Shown here in pieces: positions 27,508 to 36,824 of a stretch of 64,000 nt of DNA (positions within the stretch are counted from its first letter, which is position 1; each line of letters opens with the position of its first letter). A model generated the notes under the pieces. That model did no database searches. It saw only the letters and a program-made list of their open reading frames with translations, and was not told the origin of the DNA. The stretch is from Methylomonas sp. EFPC3 (GTDB lineage Bacteria > Pseudomonadota > Gammaproteobacteria > Methylococcales > Methylomonadaceae): positions 2,604,001 through 2,668,000 of the forward strand of contig NZ_CP116398.1 of NCBI RefSeq assembly GCF_029643245.1, read 5' to 3'. A program made the position numbers and the translations under genes.

Positions 27508-28455
27508 TCAAGCCAAAACCATCGCCATCTCGTCCGCGGCGGAAACCAACGCGTCGATCATTTCCTCGCCGCGAGCAATATGGCCGGCATGAGGCAACAC
27601 CTGGAAGCGTGCCTGGGGCAATGCTTTGCACAACCGCCACCCGGCCTCTATCGGGCAAGTCAAATCGTTACGCCCATGGATTACAATCGTCGGAATTCCC
27701 CGCAATTTGGGGCAGTTGGCCAAAATCTGATTTTCAGCGATAAAGTAATCGTGGACGGCGTAGTGTAATTCCATCTTGACTTGCCGCAACGTCTTTTCGC
27801 TGACGGCCTCCAAACTCTCCTGATAATCAGCGCCAAGCGCCACCTGACCACTCCAAGCCTGCCATAGCCTAGCCGCACTCTTGGCAAGCTCCTGATCGGA
27901 ACTAAACACCGCCTCGCAGAAGCGCTCCAGCATTGAGCCGCCCGGTAGCTCCGGCAAATTCTCCTGCAGCTCCTGCCACAATTCCGGATAGACCCGATTC
28001 ACGCCATATTCGCCGAGAAACCATTCCAAATCACCCCGCCGCGCCAAAAACACACCACGCAAAATCATGGCCAACACATTCTCAGGGTAGTGCTGTGCGT
28101 AGAGCAAAGCTAAGGCGCCTCCCCAAGAACCACCGAACAACAACCACTGTCGAATTTCCAAACGCGCGCGGATACGCTCCATATCTACCAGCAAATCTTG
28201 CGTCGTATTCCCCGCCAGCTCGCCGAAAGGCTCGGATAGACCGCATCCGCGCTGGTCCATCAGAATGATGTGGTAGCGCTGAGGATCAAAGAAACGGCGA
28301 TGGTCCGGCTTGGTTCCGGAACAGGGACCGCCGTGCAAAAATATCGCCGGAATTCCGGCCGGGTTGCCGGATTGCTCGACATAGACCCGATGGTCGCTCC
28401 CGGTTTCCAGAAAAAAGGTATGAAATGGAGAAATTTCAGGATAAAGAGATTTCAT
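27508..28455 (-). CDS. pip: Prolyl aminopeptidase
   Basis: 315 residues, alpha/beta hydrolase of peptidase family S33. It has the oxyanion HGGPCSG (about 41-47), DQRGCGLSEPFG and the nucleophile elbow GGSWGGALAL; the catalytic Asp and His lie in GRNDLTCP and PHAGHIARGEE. It removes N-terminal proline from peptides in the cytosol. The protein matches the family in length. It is co-directional with ubiX. Confidence 0.93.
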   Translation of the reverse strand: MKSLYPEISPFHTFFLETGSDHRVYVEQSGNPAGIPAIFLHGGPCSGTKPDHRRFFDPQRYHIILMDQRGCGLSEPFGELAGNTTQDLLVDMERIRARLEIRQWLLFGGSWGGALALLYAQHYPENVLAMILRGVFLARRGDLEWFLGEYGVNRVYPELWQELQENLPELPGGSMLERFCEAVFSSDQELAKSAARLWQAWSGQVALGADYQESLEAVSEKTLRQVKMELHYAVHDYFIAENQILANCPKLRGIPTIVIHGRNDLTCPIEAGWRLCKALPQARFQVLPHAGHIARGEEMIDALVSAADEMAMVLA

Positions 28456-28534
28456 TGCCTTTGAGGATAGAACTTACGCAACCGACCGACCCCGCACCGG
28501 GACCGAGCAGTATAACAAAACCTTTACGGCATAA

Positions 28535-28563
28535 AAAAAGGGAAGGCGAAACCTTCCCTTTTT
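28535..28563 (-). terminator. Intrinsic terminator after the outer-membrane protein gene
   Basis: A perfect 12-base-pair stem, AAAAAGGGAAGG/CCTTCCCTTTTT, with a 5-base CGAAA loop. On the minus strand it ends in a run of T. It begins 24 bases after the stop. Confidence 0.92.
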
Positions 28564-28586
28564 GGACAATCCAGCGGCTTGTGGAT

Positions 28587-29501
28587 TTAGAATTTGAAAC
28601 CTACAGAACCGCCAGCGCTGAAACCGTCGGTCTCTGTGCCGTCGATTTTGCTGGTCGAATAGTGGTAACGAACGTCGGAACCCAAAACGATGCCTCTGAA
28701 CAATTCGTATTCCACACCACCGCCAAACTGCATGCCTGAATTGAGAACGGAAACCGCACGAGAAGGAACACCCAATATGTTCAACTCCAGACCGACCGGA
28801 ATAATCCAAGGACGCAATTTGCTGCCGTGCATGAATTTAATTTTTGGAGAGGCATTGATACGCAAACGATTGTCGGTAGAAGTTCCCGGACTTACAGCAA
28901 TCCCAGTTGTACCCAAAGCCGCAGGATATGTAGCTGTCAGATTATTCTGACCAGTACCGAATTCAGAATATTCAACACCCAATTCGATGCCAAACGAGGT
29001 ATCGTCCATCAAACCGAACAAATCGTTGTTAACGTTGAAATCAAAAGCGCCACCAAAGTAGAAACCGTCTGCGTTTCCATTATCAGACAACAAATCAGAG
29101 CCACTGAGAATAGCTCCCGGCTGGTTAGCACCTGCCTTTCTGGATTGATCGAGGCGAGTCCAACCACCACGAACCGCAACCAAGTTGTCTTTGGCACCGG
29201 AAGCGGCCGGGGCAGCTTTAACAGACGCCATCCACTGATCCAGTTCTTGAATTTTGGCGGTTTCGGTAGAGTCTTTTGTGGAAGACGACTTAACACGGCT
29301 CAATTCCGCTTGCATGGCTTGCATTTGCTCGGCCATTTGTTGCATTTGCGCTTCCAGAGCTTCAGCTTTTCTGGCGGCGGCGTCGGCAACGCGCTCGGCT
29401 TTGTTGTCAGCTGCTTGGGCTTGCGGGGCAACCATCGCTCCAGCCATTGTCAAAGTCGCTGCAGCAACACCCAGCGCTAATTTGGTTTTAGTAAAACTCA
29501 T
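28587..29501 (-). CDS. Outer-membrane beta-barrel protein with an N-terminal coiled coil
   Basis: 304 residues. Signal peptide of about 30 residues ending in APQAQA. A helical, Glu/Gln/Met-rich segment (about 34-70, EALEAQMQQMAEQMQAM) resembles a trimerising coiled coil. From about 105 onward, alternating hydrophobic and polar strands run to the C-terminus GGSVGFKF, whose last Phe is the classic BamA-recognition signal. An OmpA/OmpW-like small barrel fits better than a 16-strand porin. GGGGGG precedes the ATG. A strong terminator and an AT-rich 300-base leader region suggest a well-expressed single gene. Confidence 0.78.
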   Translation of the reverse strand: MSFTKTKLALGVAAATLTMAGAMVAPQAQAADNKAERVADAAARKAEALEAQMQQMAEQMQAMQAELSRVKSSSTKDSTETAKIQELDQWMASVKAAPAASGAKDNLVAVRGGWTRLDQSRKAGANQPGAILSGSDLLSDNGNADGFYFGGAFDFNVNNDLFGLMDDTSFGIELGVEYSEFGTGQNNLTATYPAALGTTGIAVSPGTSTDNRLRINASPKIKFMHGSKLRPWIIPVGLELNILGVPSRAVSVLNSGMQFGGGVEYELFRGIVLGSDVRYHYSTSKIDGTETDGFSAGGSVGFKF

Positions 29502-29814
29502 TGTTGTTCCCCCCCAAGGGTTGTTATTGTTAAGACTGAATTAGCTTTAAAGCAACACAGGATTTCTTCACGTGGGCAATAATAGCAGCAAAACACCAGC
29601 CATACAAGTTTTAAGCTTATTTTTTTGACCAAAAAAAATTGATTTAAATCAATAATATATGAAGCATTTGTAATCCTGAATCAAATAATGTCAAAAATAA
29701 ACAACATTTTTTTGTTTTTTCACACCGCTACCACCAATGCCTAAAACCTATCTAGCGCAATAGCTTCGTGATACCTTAAAAAAGCATCTTTAGTCCGACA
29801 TTCCCTTTATCTGC
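29502..29814. other. AT-rich divergent promoter region
   Basis: About 310 bases between the outer-membrane protein gene (minus) and thiO (plus). It is clearly more AT-rich than its surroundings, with runs such as TTTTTTTGTTTTTTC near 29706-29720. It must hold both promoters; I could not assign -35 and -10 elements with confidence, and see no small gene. Confidence 0.5.
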
Positions 29815-30918
29815 ATGACCCATCATCTGGACATTTTGATCATCGGCGCCGGTATTAGCGGCCAACTTGCCGCCCGCGAATTTCGCAAAGCCGGACGCGA
29901 AGCCACCCTGCTAGACAAAGCCGGCCCCGGCACCGAATCCTCATGGGCAGGCGGCGGCATTTTGCTGCCGATTTATCCATGGCGGCAAGCTGAAGCCATT
30001 TCCGAGCTGGCAATACAAAGCTTGAAACTGTATCCGCAGTTAAGTGCAGAACTGCTAGCCAGTACCGGGATCGACCCGGAATGGCGGGAGTGCGGCATGC
30101 TGATTTGCAAGAATCCCGATTTTGAAGCGGCGGAACGCTGGTGCCGTCACTACGACGTGGCATTCCAGACAGCTTCCGCCGAACTGACCGCAGCGCTCAC
30201 AACCCGACTCGAGCAACCGATATGGCTTCCGGGTATCGCTCAGGCCCGCAATCCGCGCCTGCTGAAATCTCTATCCGCATATTTGTCCCAACTCGGCACC
30301 CAATTCATCAGCGATACCGAAATCGCGGAAATCGACGTCGTCAATCGCCGCATCGCCGGCGTAAAAACCAGACACGGTCGCTTTACGGTGAACGAACTGG
30401 TCGTCAGCACTGGCGCCTGGACTCGCGAATTTTTAAACAATTTGCTGCCGGATTGGCCGGTCGATATCAACATCCGCCCGGTTCGAGGCCAAATGCTGCT
30501 ATTCGACGCCAAGCCGGACACACTGCAGTATATGGTTCTGGACGGGGACCAGTATTTGATTCCCCGCCGCGACGGCAAGATTCTGGTAGGCAGCACAGTC
30601 GAACAGGCCGGTTTCGACAAAACCACCACGGAACAGGCTCGCGAACAACTCTATCGGTTCGCCACGCAACTGCTGCCAAACCTGCAGCAGTTCCCGGTCA
30701 GTCACCATTGGGCCGGCCTGCGCCCCGGCAGCCCGCAGGGCATCCCTTTTATTGGCCGACATCCGGACATCGAAAATCTTTACATCAATGCCGGTCATTT
30801 CCGCAATGGTCTGGTCATGGGGCCGGCATCCGCCAAATTATTGGCCGATCTGATTCTGCAACGGCCAACCGACCTGGATCCTTCTCCTTATTCGTTAAAA
30901 CCTGCTACCGCATCATGA
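29815..30918 (+). CDS. thiO: Glycine oxidase ThiO
   Basis: 367 residues, FAD-dependent DAO-family oxidase. The N-terminal dinucleotide fold is [17 protein letters not shown], then [16 protein letters not shown] as in ThiO. The C-terminal part has [31 protein letters not shown] and the final [16 protein letters not shown]. It oxidises glycine to iminoglycine for the thiazole half of thiamine. No other thi gene is in the window. The stop overlaps the pyrD start by four bases (ATGA), so the two are coupled. Confidence 0.88.
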   Translation: MTHHLDILIIGAGISGQLAAREFRKAGREATLLDKAGPGTESSWAGGGILLPIYPWRQAEAISELAIQSLKLYPQLSAELLASTGIDPEWRECGMLICKNPDFEAAERWCRHYDVAFQTASAELTAALTTRLEQPIWLPGIAQARNPRLLKSLSAYLSQLGTQFISDTEIAEIDVVNRRIAGVKTRHGRFTVNELVVSTGAWTREFLNNLLPDWPVDINIRPVRGQMLLFDAKPDTLQYMVLDGDQYLIPRRDGKILVGSTVEQAGFDKTTTEQAREQLYRFATQLLPNLQQFPVSHHWAGLRPGSPQGIPFIGRHPDIENLYINAGHFRNGLVMGPASAKLLADLILQRPTDLDPSPYSLKPATAS

Positions 30919-31928
30919 ACTTATATCCCTACCTGCGCCCGCTATTGTTTTCGCTTGACCCGGAGACCGCCCATCATGTCACCCTAGACTTGCTCAAACT
31001 GGCGAAACAAACCGGCCTATCCACGCTAAGCCGGGCGAAATCGAGCAGCAAGCCGGTCGAGGTAATGGGCTTGAATTTTAAAAATCCGCTCGGACTGGCG
31101 GCCGGTCTGGATAAGAACGGCGACTATATCGACGCGTTGGCCGATTTGGGCTTTGGCTTTATCGAAATCGGCACGGTCACGCCGCGCCCGCAACCGGGGA
31201 ACCCCAAACCACGGTTGTTTCGGCTCCCGGAACATGAAGCCATCATCAACCGGATGGGGTTTAACAATTTAGGCATCGACCATTTGCTGGCACAAGTCGG
31301 TAAATGCCAGTATCGCGGAATATTGGGTATCAATATCGGCAAGAACGCCGACACCCCCTTGGAAAACGCCACCGAAGACTATTTGATCGGCTTAAGAAAA
31401 AGCTATGCAGCGGCTAGCTATATCACCATCAACATTTCCTCGCCCAACACCAAGAACTTGCGGCAATTGCAGCAAGGCGACGAGATCAAACAATTATTGA
31501 GCGCTCTGAAAGAAGAACAATTAAAGCTGCAGACCGCGCTGGGTAAATACACGCCTATCGCCGTGAAGATAGCCCCCGATTTAACTGACGATGAAATAAG
31601 CCATATTGCAGGCTTACTAATGGAATTTGCGATTGACGGTGTGATTGCCACCAACACCACCATCGCCCGCGACCACATTAAAGGCCATAAGCACGCCGAC
31701 GAAACCGGCGGTTTGAGCGGCGCACCGGTCAGGGAAAGTTCAACGCGAGTCGTTAAAGGCTTGGTGGCCGAATTGAACGGCAAACTGCCGATTATCGCCG
31801 CCGGCGGAATTTTGAGTGGTGAAGATGCCCAGGCGAAATTAGCCGCTGGCGCCAGCTTGGTGCAGATTTACAGCGGCTTGATTTACAAAGGGCCGCAACT
31901 GATCGAAGAGATATTGAACACCATCTAA
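30915..31928 (+). CDS. pyrD: Dihydroorotate dehydrogenase (quinone), class 2
   Basis: 337 residues from the ATG at 30915 ([21 protein letters not shown]), the usual class-2 start with an amphipathic, membrane-associating N-terminal extension. The frame is open far upstream, but that part overlaps thiO and is not conserved. FMN site: [12 protein letters not shown] and [19 protein letters not shown]. Catalytic Ser in [11 protein letters not shown]. Also TNTT and GGILSGEDA. It oxidises dihydroorotate in pyrimidine synthesis, passing electrons to ubiquinone. Confidence 0.95.
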   Translation: MNLYPYLRPLLFSLDPETAHHVTLDLLKLAKQTGLSTLSRAKSSSKPVEVMGLNFKNPLGLAAGLDKNGDYIDALADLGFGFIEIGTVTPRPQPGNPKPRLFRLPEHEAIINRMGFNNLGIDHLLAQVGKCQYRGILGINIGKNADTPLENATEDYLIGLRKSYAAASYITINISSPNTKNLRQLQQGDEIKQLLSALKEEQLKLQTALGKYTPIAVKIAPDLTDDEISHIAGLLMEFAIDGVIATNTTIARDHIKGHKHADETGGLSGAPVRESSTRVVKGLVAELNGKLPIIAAGGILSGEDAQAKLAAGASLVQIYSGLIYKGPQLIEEILNTI

Positions 31929-31988
31929 TCGGCTAGCCCCCTGACCTTATCAAACCCATCTATTTGAGGCTGTCGTAAAAGTCAAAAT

Positions 31989-32060
31989 GTAGGTTGGGTT
32001 AGCGTAGCGTAACCCAACAAAATCAAAATGTTGGGCTTCATAGCATGAAGCATAACCTAC
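31989..32060. repeat. Cruciform-type dispersed repeat
   Basis: The outer arms GTAGGTT (31989) and AACCTAC (to 32060) are inverted repeats. Inside are two hairpins: GGGTTA-GCGTAGCG-TAACCC and GCTTCA-TAGCA-TGAAGC. CCCAACA/TGTTGGG between them can also pair. The sequence type (GTAGGTTGGGTTAGCG...) is familiar as a dispersed intergenic element of many proteobacteria. Only one copy is in this window. It lies between pyrD and the end of the efflux operon. Confidence 0.7.
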
Positions 32061-32153
32061 CTTTTACGTCCCCCTCTATTTGGCAAGGTCACTCGATCAT
32101 TCATCGTCTTCGGCGCTTTCAGGGCTCTCTACCCGATGCCAACTCGCCGCGAA

Positions 32154-33617
32154 TCACCTTGCAGAGGTATTTTCGAAGGCGCTCACCGACGCATCCATCG
32201 TCCAGCCGCCACCGAAAGCCCGATACAACGACACCATCGCCACGCCGACCGCCGTTTCGGCTTTGGCCCGCTCGTCGCTGACGGCCAGTTTACTGCGTTG
32301 GGCGTCCAGTACTGCCAGATAATCGCCCGCACCATGCTGATACAAGGCATCGACCAGTCGGTAAGCCTTTTCCGCCGAGGCTTCCGCTGCGGTCAATTGG
32401 CCCAAGCTCTCCGTGGCGGAGCGATGGGCGACGAAAGCGTTTTCCACGTCCTCGAATGCCAGCAAAAAAGTCTTCTCGTAATTGGTGGCGACTTGGTCCA
32501 GCCGGGCATCGGCGGCGGCGATATGGGCGCGGATGCGGCCGGCGTTGAAGATCGGCGCCGAAAGGCCAGAGCCCAGCGCGTAGACACTCTCGGCCAGACT
32601 CGGAAAACCGCCGACCGCAATCGCGCCGAGGCCGCCGCTGGCCGACAGCACCAGTTTCGGATAGAGATCGGCCCGCGCCGAACCCAGGCTGGCCGCCGCG
32701 GCGCTGACTTCGGTTTGCGCGAAACGCAAATCAGGCCGTTGCGCCAATAGATCGGCCGGCAAAAGGCTGGGCATGGTCGGCATTTGCTTCGGCAAAGGGC
32801 CGGCGACGGTCAGCCGCTTTTCCAGGTTTTCCGGCGGCTCACCCAGCAACACGCCTAAACGATGGATGAGCTTTTGCCCAGCATTGGTCAGTTGCGGCAG
32901 CATCGCTTCGGTGCCCTGCAACAGCATTTGCTGGCGGGCGACATCCGCCTCATTAGCCAGTCCGGCTTTAAGAAATACCTGTAAAGTCCTCAGCCGTTCA
33001 CGTTGCAAGGCGATATTGCTTTGCAGAATGCCGATGCGTTGCTGCACGCCGCGCAGCTCCAGATAGTTGGTCGCAACTTGCGCTAACAGACCGACTTTCG
33101 CCGCATGCAAGCCTTCCTGACTGCCTTCGGCTTGGGCTGCGGCGGCTTCCGCTTCCAAATGCCGGCCACCGAACAAATCGATTTCCCAGTGCGCCGCCAA
33201 GCCGCCGCTGACCGCATCGGCGGTAGGTGTAATCAATTTGATACCTTGCTTGCTCGGCACGCCGACGATGCGGTCGATGCGTTTCTCCCGGCCGCCGGAG
33301 AGCGAGAAATCCAGACTGGGATACAAGGCCGCTTCGGCGACGGTCACCATCGCGTTGGCTTCGCGAACGCGAGCGGCGGCGATTCTCAGATCGTGGTTGG
33401 CGGTTAAGGCTTGGTCTATCAATTCATTCAGCAAGGAATCATTGAAACCTTGCCACCAAGTCTTTAGATCAACCGCTTCGGAGGCTTGGGCGCTGGGCGC
33501 GTGTTGCCAGGTTGCCGGGCTGCTGAGCGCCACTTGGTCGCCCACGCGGGTTGGCGTGCAGGCAATTAGACTAACCAGGGACAGAAGGGTTAGCGGTGTT
33601 AAAACTCTATTATTCAT
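32154..33617 (-). CDS. RND efflux outer-membrane channel lipoprotein (NodT/OprM type)
   Basis: 487 residues from the ATG at 33617, chosen because GGAG lies 7 bases upstream (a further ATG at 33638 lacks one). The lipoprotein signal ends in SLIAC. Two copies of the OEP (TolC-like) domain follow, with typical segments: WWQGFNDSLLNELIDQAL, RIAAARVREANAM, and ALGSGLSAPIFNAGRIRAHI. A trimeric channel that carries substrates across the outer membrane. Last gene of the SDR-adaptor-permease-channel operon, separated from the permease by 126 bases that contain REP-like hairpins. Confidence 0.9.
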   Translation of the reverse strand: MNNRVLTPLTLLSLVSLIACTPTRVGDQVALSSPATWQHAPSAQASEAVDLKTWWQGFNDSLLNELIDQALTANHDLRIAAARVREANAMVTVAEAALYPSLDFSLSGGREKRIDRIVGVPSKQGIKLITPTADAVSGGLAAHWEIDLFGGRHLEAEAAAAQAEGSQEGLHAAKVGLLAQVATNYLELRGVQQRIGILQSNIALQRERLRTLQVFLKAGLANEADVARQQMLLQGTEAMLPQLTNAGQKLIHRLGVLLGEPPENLEKRLTVAGPLPKQMPTMPSLLPADLLAQRPDLRFAQTEVSAAAASLGSARADLYPKLVLSASGGLGAIAVGGFPSLAESVYALGSGLSAPIFNAGRIRAHIAAADARLDQVATNYEKTFLLAFEDVENAFVAHRSATESLGQLTAAEASAEKAYRLVDALYQHGAGDYLAVLDAQRSKLAVSDERAKAETAVGVAMVSLYRAFGGGWTMDASVSAFENTSAR

Positions 33618-33680
33618 TGCAAAACTCCGTGGTCGCATCGCGTGGTACCCGCGAGGATGATCCTAAAAGCGGGGGTTATT

Positions 33681-33766
33681 CCTTCTCCCCTTGGGAGAAG
33701 GTTAGGATGAGGGTATATAAAACAAAGCTTTATCCCCCCACCCCTACCCTCTCCCGGTGGGAGAGG
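33681..33766. repeat. Pair of REP-like inverted repeats
   Basis: Hairpin 1 is CCTTCTCCC-CTT-GGGAGAAGG at 33681-33701. Hairpin 2 is CCTCTCCC-GGT-GGGAGAGG at 33748-33766. They are in opposite orientation relative to the flanking GGTTAGGATGAGGG / CCCACCCCTACC tails, as in REP pairs. Hairpin 2 runs into the 3' end of the permease gene and supplies its last codons and stop. Confidence 0.75.
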
Positions 33767-36700
33767 AAGCTTTTGCATCGGTACGCGCCACCCTAAACCA
33801 AGCCGCATACAGCGCCGGCAGAAAGAACACCGTCAATGCGGTCGCCACCGTCAATCCTCCCATGATGGCGATGGCCTGCGGGCCGAAGAAGTCATTGCGC
33901 GACAGGGGTATCATCGCCAGGATGGCCGCCGCCGCGGTCAGCATGATCGGCCTAAAGCGCCGTACCGTCGATTCGACGATGGCCGACCAAGTGTCGAGTC
34001 CGGACTGTTCGTCCTGATCGATCTGATCGACCAGAATCACCGAATTGCGCATGATCATGCCGGCCAGCGCCAGGATGCCGAGCAAGGCCACGAAGCCGAA
34101 CGGCGCCCGGAACAACAGCAAGGCGAAGGCCGCGCCGATCACTCCCAGCGGCGCGGTGCTGAACACCATGAAAGTCCTGGACAGATTCTGCAACTGCATC
34201 ATCAACAAGATCAGCGTGACAATCAGCACCAGCGGAATCCAGATCAGAATCGACTTCTGCGCGGTCACCGCATCTTCCTTGGAACCGCCGGTTTCGATGA
34301 AATAGCCGGCCGGCAGGCTATCCTGGATTGGTTTAAGTTTCGGGACGATTTCCGCCGCCACGTCCGGGGCCATCTTGCCGTCGGCCACATCGGCGCGCAC
34401 CGAAATAGCCGGGAAGCGGTTACGCCGCCAGCGCACGCCGTCCTCGAACACGGTCTCGAACTTGACGAACTGCGACAGCGACACCGACTTGCCATTAGCC
34501 GTACGCACCGCGACATCCGGCATTTCGTCGGCGGCAGTGCGCAGTTCGGGGCTGGCCCGCCAGACGATGTCGATTAATTTATCCTGCTCGCGCAACTGAC
34601 CGACCGGGATGCCGGCGTAATGCGCCTGCAAGGCTTGCGACAGGCTGGCCGTGGAAACGCCGAGGGCGCGGGCCTTGTCCTGATCCAGCATCAGTCGGAA
34701 CGACGGCATGCGGTCATGCCAGTCATCGTTGATGTCCACGGTGCCTGGATGGTCGCGCACGACTTCGGCCACCCGCTCGGCGATGCCGCGTACGATATTG
34801 GGGTTTTCACCGAGCACTCTGAACGCCAACGGATAGTCCATCGGCGGCCCGACATTCAGCCGCTTCACTCGGCCGCGGACATTCGGAAAATCGGTCTCAA
34901 GCATCTGCAGGACACGCTGCATCACCCGTTCACGGGCGGCATTATCCTTGGTCATCACCACCAATTCGGCCAGATTGGTATTCGCCAGTTGCTGCACGAT
35001 CAACATGAAAAACCTCGGCGTGCCGCTGCCGATATAGCTGGCGACATGCTCCACGTCTTCGTCCTTGGCTAATAGCGCTTCCATGCGTTGGGCGGCGGCT
35101 TCGGTTTGCTCGAAGGCGCTGCCCTCCGGCAACCACAGGTCGACGATGACTTCAGGCCGGTTGGACAGCGGGAAAAACTGCTCGGGAACATGGGTTAAAG
35201 CCACCACGCCTAGGCCGAACAGAGCCAGCGTGGCGACAATGACTTTCTTGCGGTGCGCCACACAAGCATCCACCCAGCGGCGCAAGCGGTTGTAGAACGG
35301 CGTATCGAACAAGTCGTGAGCCGCTTGCTGGCCGTTGGCATGCACCTTGAGGATCAAAAACCCCAAATAGGGGGTGAACACCACCGCGCCTATCCAGGAC
35401 AGTATCAGCGAAATGCCGACCACCTGGAAAATCGCCACCGTGTATTCGCCGGCCGAGGATTGCGCCAGACCCACCGGCAGGAATCCGGCGATGGTGATCA
35501 AGGTGCCGGTCAGCATCGGAAAGGCGGTGGCAGTATACGCATAGGTCGCGGCGCGCATCCGGTCCCAGCCTTCTTCCAGCTTGCGGGCCATCATCTCGAC
35601 GGCAATCATCGCATCGTCCACCAGCAAGCCTAGCGCCAGTATCAAAGCGCCCAAGGAAATGCGTTGCAGGTCGATACCGCACAGCAGCATGACCAACAAG
35701 GTGGCTGCCAGCACCAGCGGCACGGTCAGCGCCACCACGGAACCGGTACGCCAACCCAGGCTCAAGAAACTCACCACCAACACGGTGGCCAGGGCTTCGA
35801 AGAAGGTACGGCCGAATTCCGCCATCTGATTTTTCACCACACGACCTTGATTGGCGACCGTTTCCACGTCCAAGCCTAACGGTAGCTCGTTGGTTACACG
35901 GTTCAGCGTCTCGTCCAAGGCTTGTTCCAGATCGATGACATTGCCTTTCTTGTTCATCGTCACGCCGAGACCAAGCGCCGGCTTGCCGTTGAAACGCATC
36001 TTGAATTCCGCCGGATCGACATAGCCGCGCGTCACCCTAGCAAAGTCGCTAACCTTGAAGGTGCGATTGCCGATGCGCACCGGCATATTGGCGACACCAT
36101 CTTCGGAGTCGAACGAACCGGTCAGGCGTATCGGCAGGTTGTGGTGCGCGGAAAACACCGTGCCCGCCGGCGCCATGCCGTTCTGCGCCTGCAAGGCCTG
36201 GGCAACCGCCGCCGTCTCCAGGCCCAATTCGGCCAGCTTTTTGTCGGAAAACTCCACGAAAATCTTTTCGTCCTGTACGCCGATCAAATCGACCTTCTCG
36301 ACATCCTTGACCCGCAACAGCTGTTGGCGAACCGAATCGGCCGCCAATTTCAGATCGGCATAACTAAAGCCCTCGCCGGAAAAGGCGTAGATCAGGCTAT
36401 AGGTATCGCCGAATTCGTCATTGAAAAACGGCCCGATGCTGCCGGGTGGCAGCGTCATGCGGATGTCGTCGACCTTCTTGCGCACTTGATACCAAAGCTC
36501 GGGAATGTCCTTGGGCGGCGTATCTTCGCGCGGCGTGACGAAAATCACCGATTCGCCGGGTTTGGAATAACTGCGCAAGTAATCCAGGTCAGGCAGTTCC
36601 TGGATTTTCTTTTCCAGCCTGTCGGTCAACTGCTGTTCCACTTCCAACGCGGTGGCGCCGGGATAAAGGGTCTTGACCACCATGATGCGGAAGGTGAACG

Positions 36701-36824
36701 GCGGATCTTCCTGCTGGCCCAGCTTGTAATAAGCGAATAGGCCGCCGAGCACCACCAGTGCGAGCATAAAGCCGGTGAAGGAGCGGTGTTTAAGCACCCA
36801 TTCGCTGAGGTTGAACTCTTTCAT
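33744..36824 (-). CDS. RND efflux permease (AcrB family, HAE1 type)
   Basis: 1026 residues, full length. 12 membrane segments, with two large periplasmic loops after TM1 and TM7. The proton-relay pair DD is present in TM4 (LALGLLVDDAMIAVEMM) and the conserved GxPxG-like and YPGA segments (KTLYPGATALEVEQQ) are intact. A proton-driven drug or solvent pump. The start overlaps the adaptor stop by four bases (ATGA). The last eight residues (SSPTGRG and the residue before) are encoded by a REP-like repeat, so the natural C-terminus may have been altered. Substrate unknown. Confidence 0.93.
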   Translation of the reverse strand: MKEFNLSEWVLKHRSFTGFMLALVVLGGLFAYYKLGQQEDPPFTFRIMVVKTLYPGATALEVEQQLTDRLEKKIQELPDLDYLRSYSKPGESVIFVTPREDTPPKDIPELWYQVRKKVDDIRMTLPPGSIGPFFNDEFGDTYSLIYAFSGEGFSYADLKLAADSVRQQLLRVKDVEKVDLIGVQDEKIFVEFSDKKLAELGLETAAVAQALQAQNGMAPAGTVFSAHHNLPIRLTGSFDSEDGVANMPVRIGNRTFKVSDFARVTRGYVDPAEFKMRFNGKPALGLGVTMNKKGNVIDLEQALDETLNRVTNELPLGLDVETVANQGRVVKNQMAEFGRTFFEALATVLVVSFLSLGWRTGSVVALTVPLVLAATLLVMLLCGIDLQRISLGALILALGLLVDDAMIAVEMMARKLEEGWDRMRAATYAYTATAFPMLTGTLITIAGFLPVGLAQSSAGEYTVAIFQVVGISLILSWIGAVVFTPYLGFLILKVHANGQQAAHDLFDTPFYNRLRRWVDACVAHRKKVIVATLALFGLGVVALTHVPEQFFPLSNRPEVIVDLWLPEGSAFEQTEAAAQRMEALLAKDEDVEHVASYIGSGTPRFFMLIVQQLANTNLAELVVMTKDNAARERVMQRVLQMLETDFPNVRGRVKRLNVGPPMDYPLAFRVLGENPNIVRGIAERVAEVVRDHPGTVDINDDWHDRMPSFRLMLDQDKARALGVSTASLSQALQAHYAGIPVGQLREQDKLIDIVWRASPELRTAADEMPDVAVRTANGKSVSLSQFVKFETVFEDGVRWRRNRFPAISVRADVADGKMAPDVAAEIVPKLKPIQDSLPAGYFIETGGSKEDAVTAQKSILIWIPLVLIVTLILLMMQLQNLSRTFMVFSTAPLGVIGAAFALLLFRAPFGFVALLGILALAGMIMRNSVILVDQIDQDEQSGLDTWSAIVESTVRRFRPIMLTAAAAILAMIPLSRNDFFGPQAIAIMGGLTVATALTVFFLPALYAAWFRVARTDAKASSPTGRG

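Noticed and set aside
30141..30914. 258-residue upstream extension of the pyrD frame
   Set aside because: It overlaps thiO in another frame, is Arg/Pro/Ser-rich, and PyrD begins naturally at ATG 30915 with the ATGA overlap.
35922..36740. 272-residue open frame opposite the RND permease gene
   Set aside because: Antisense shadow; composition mirrors the permease codons and no motif is seen.
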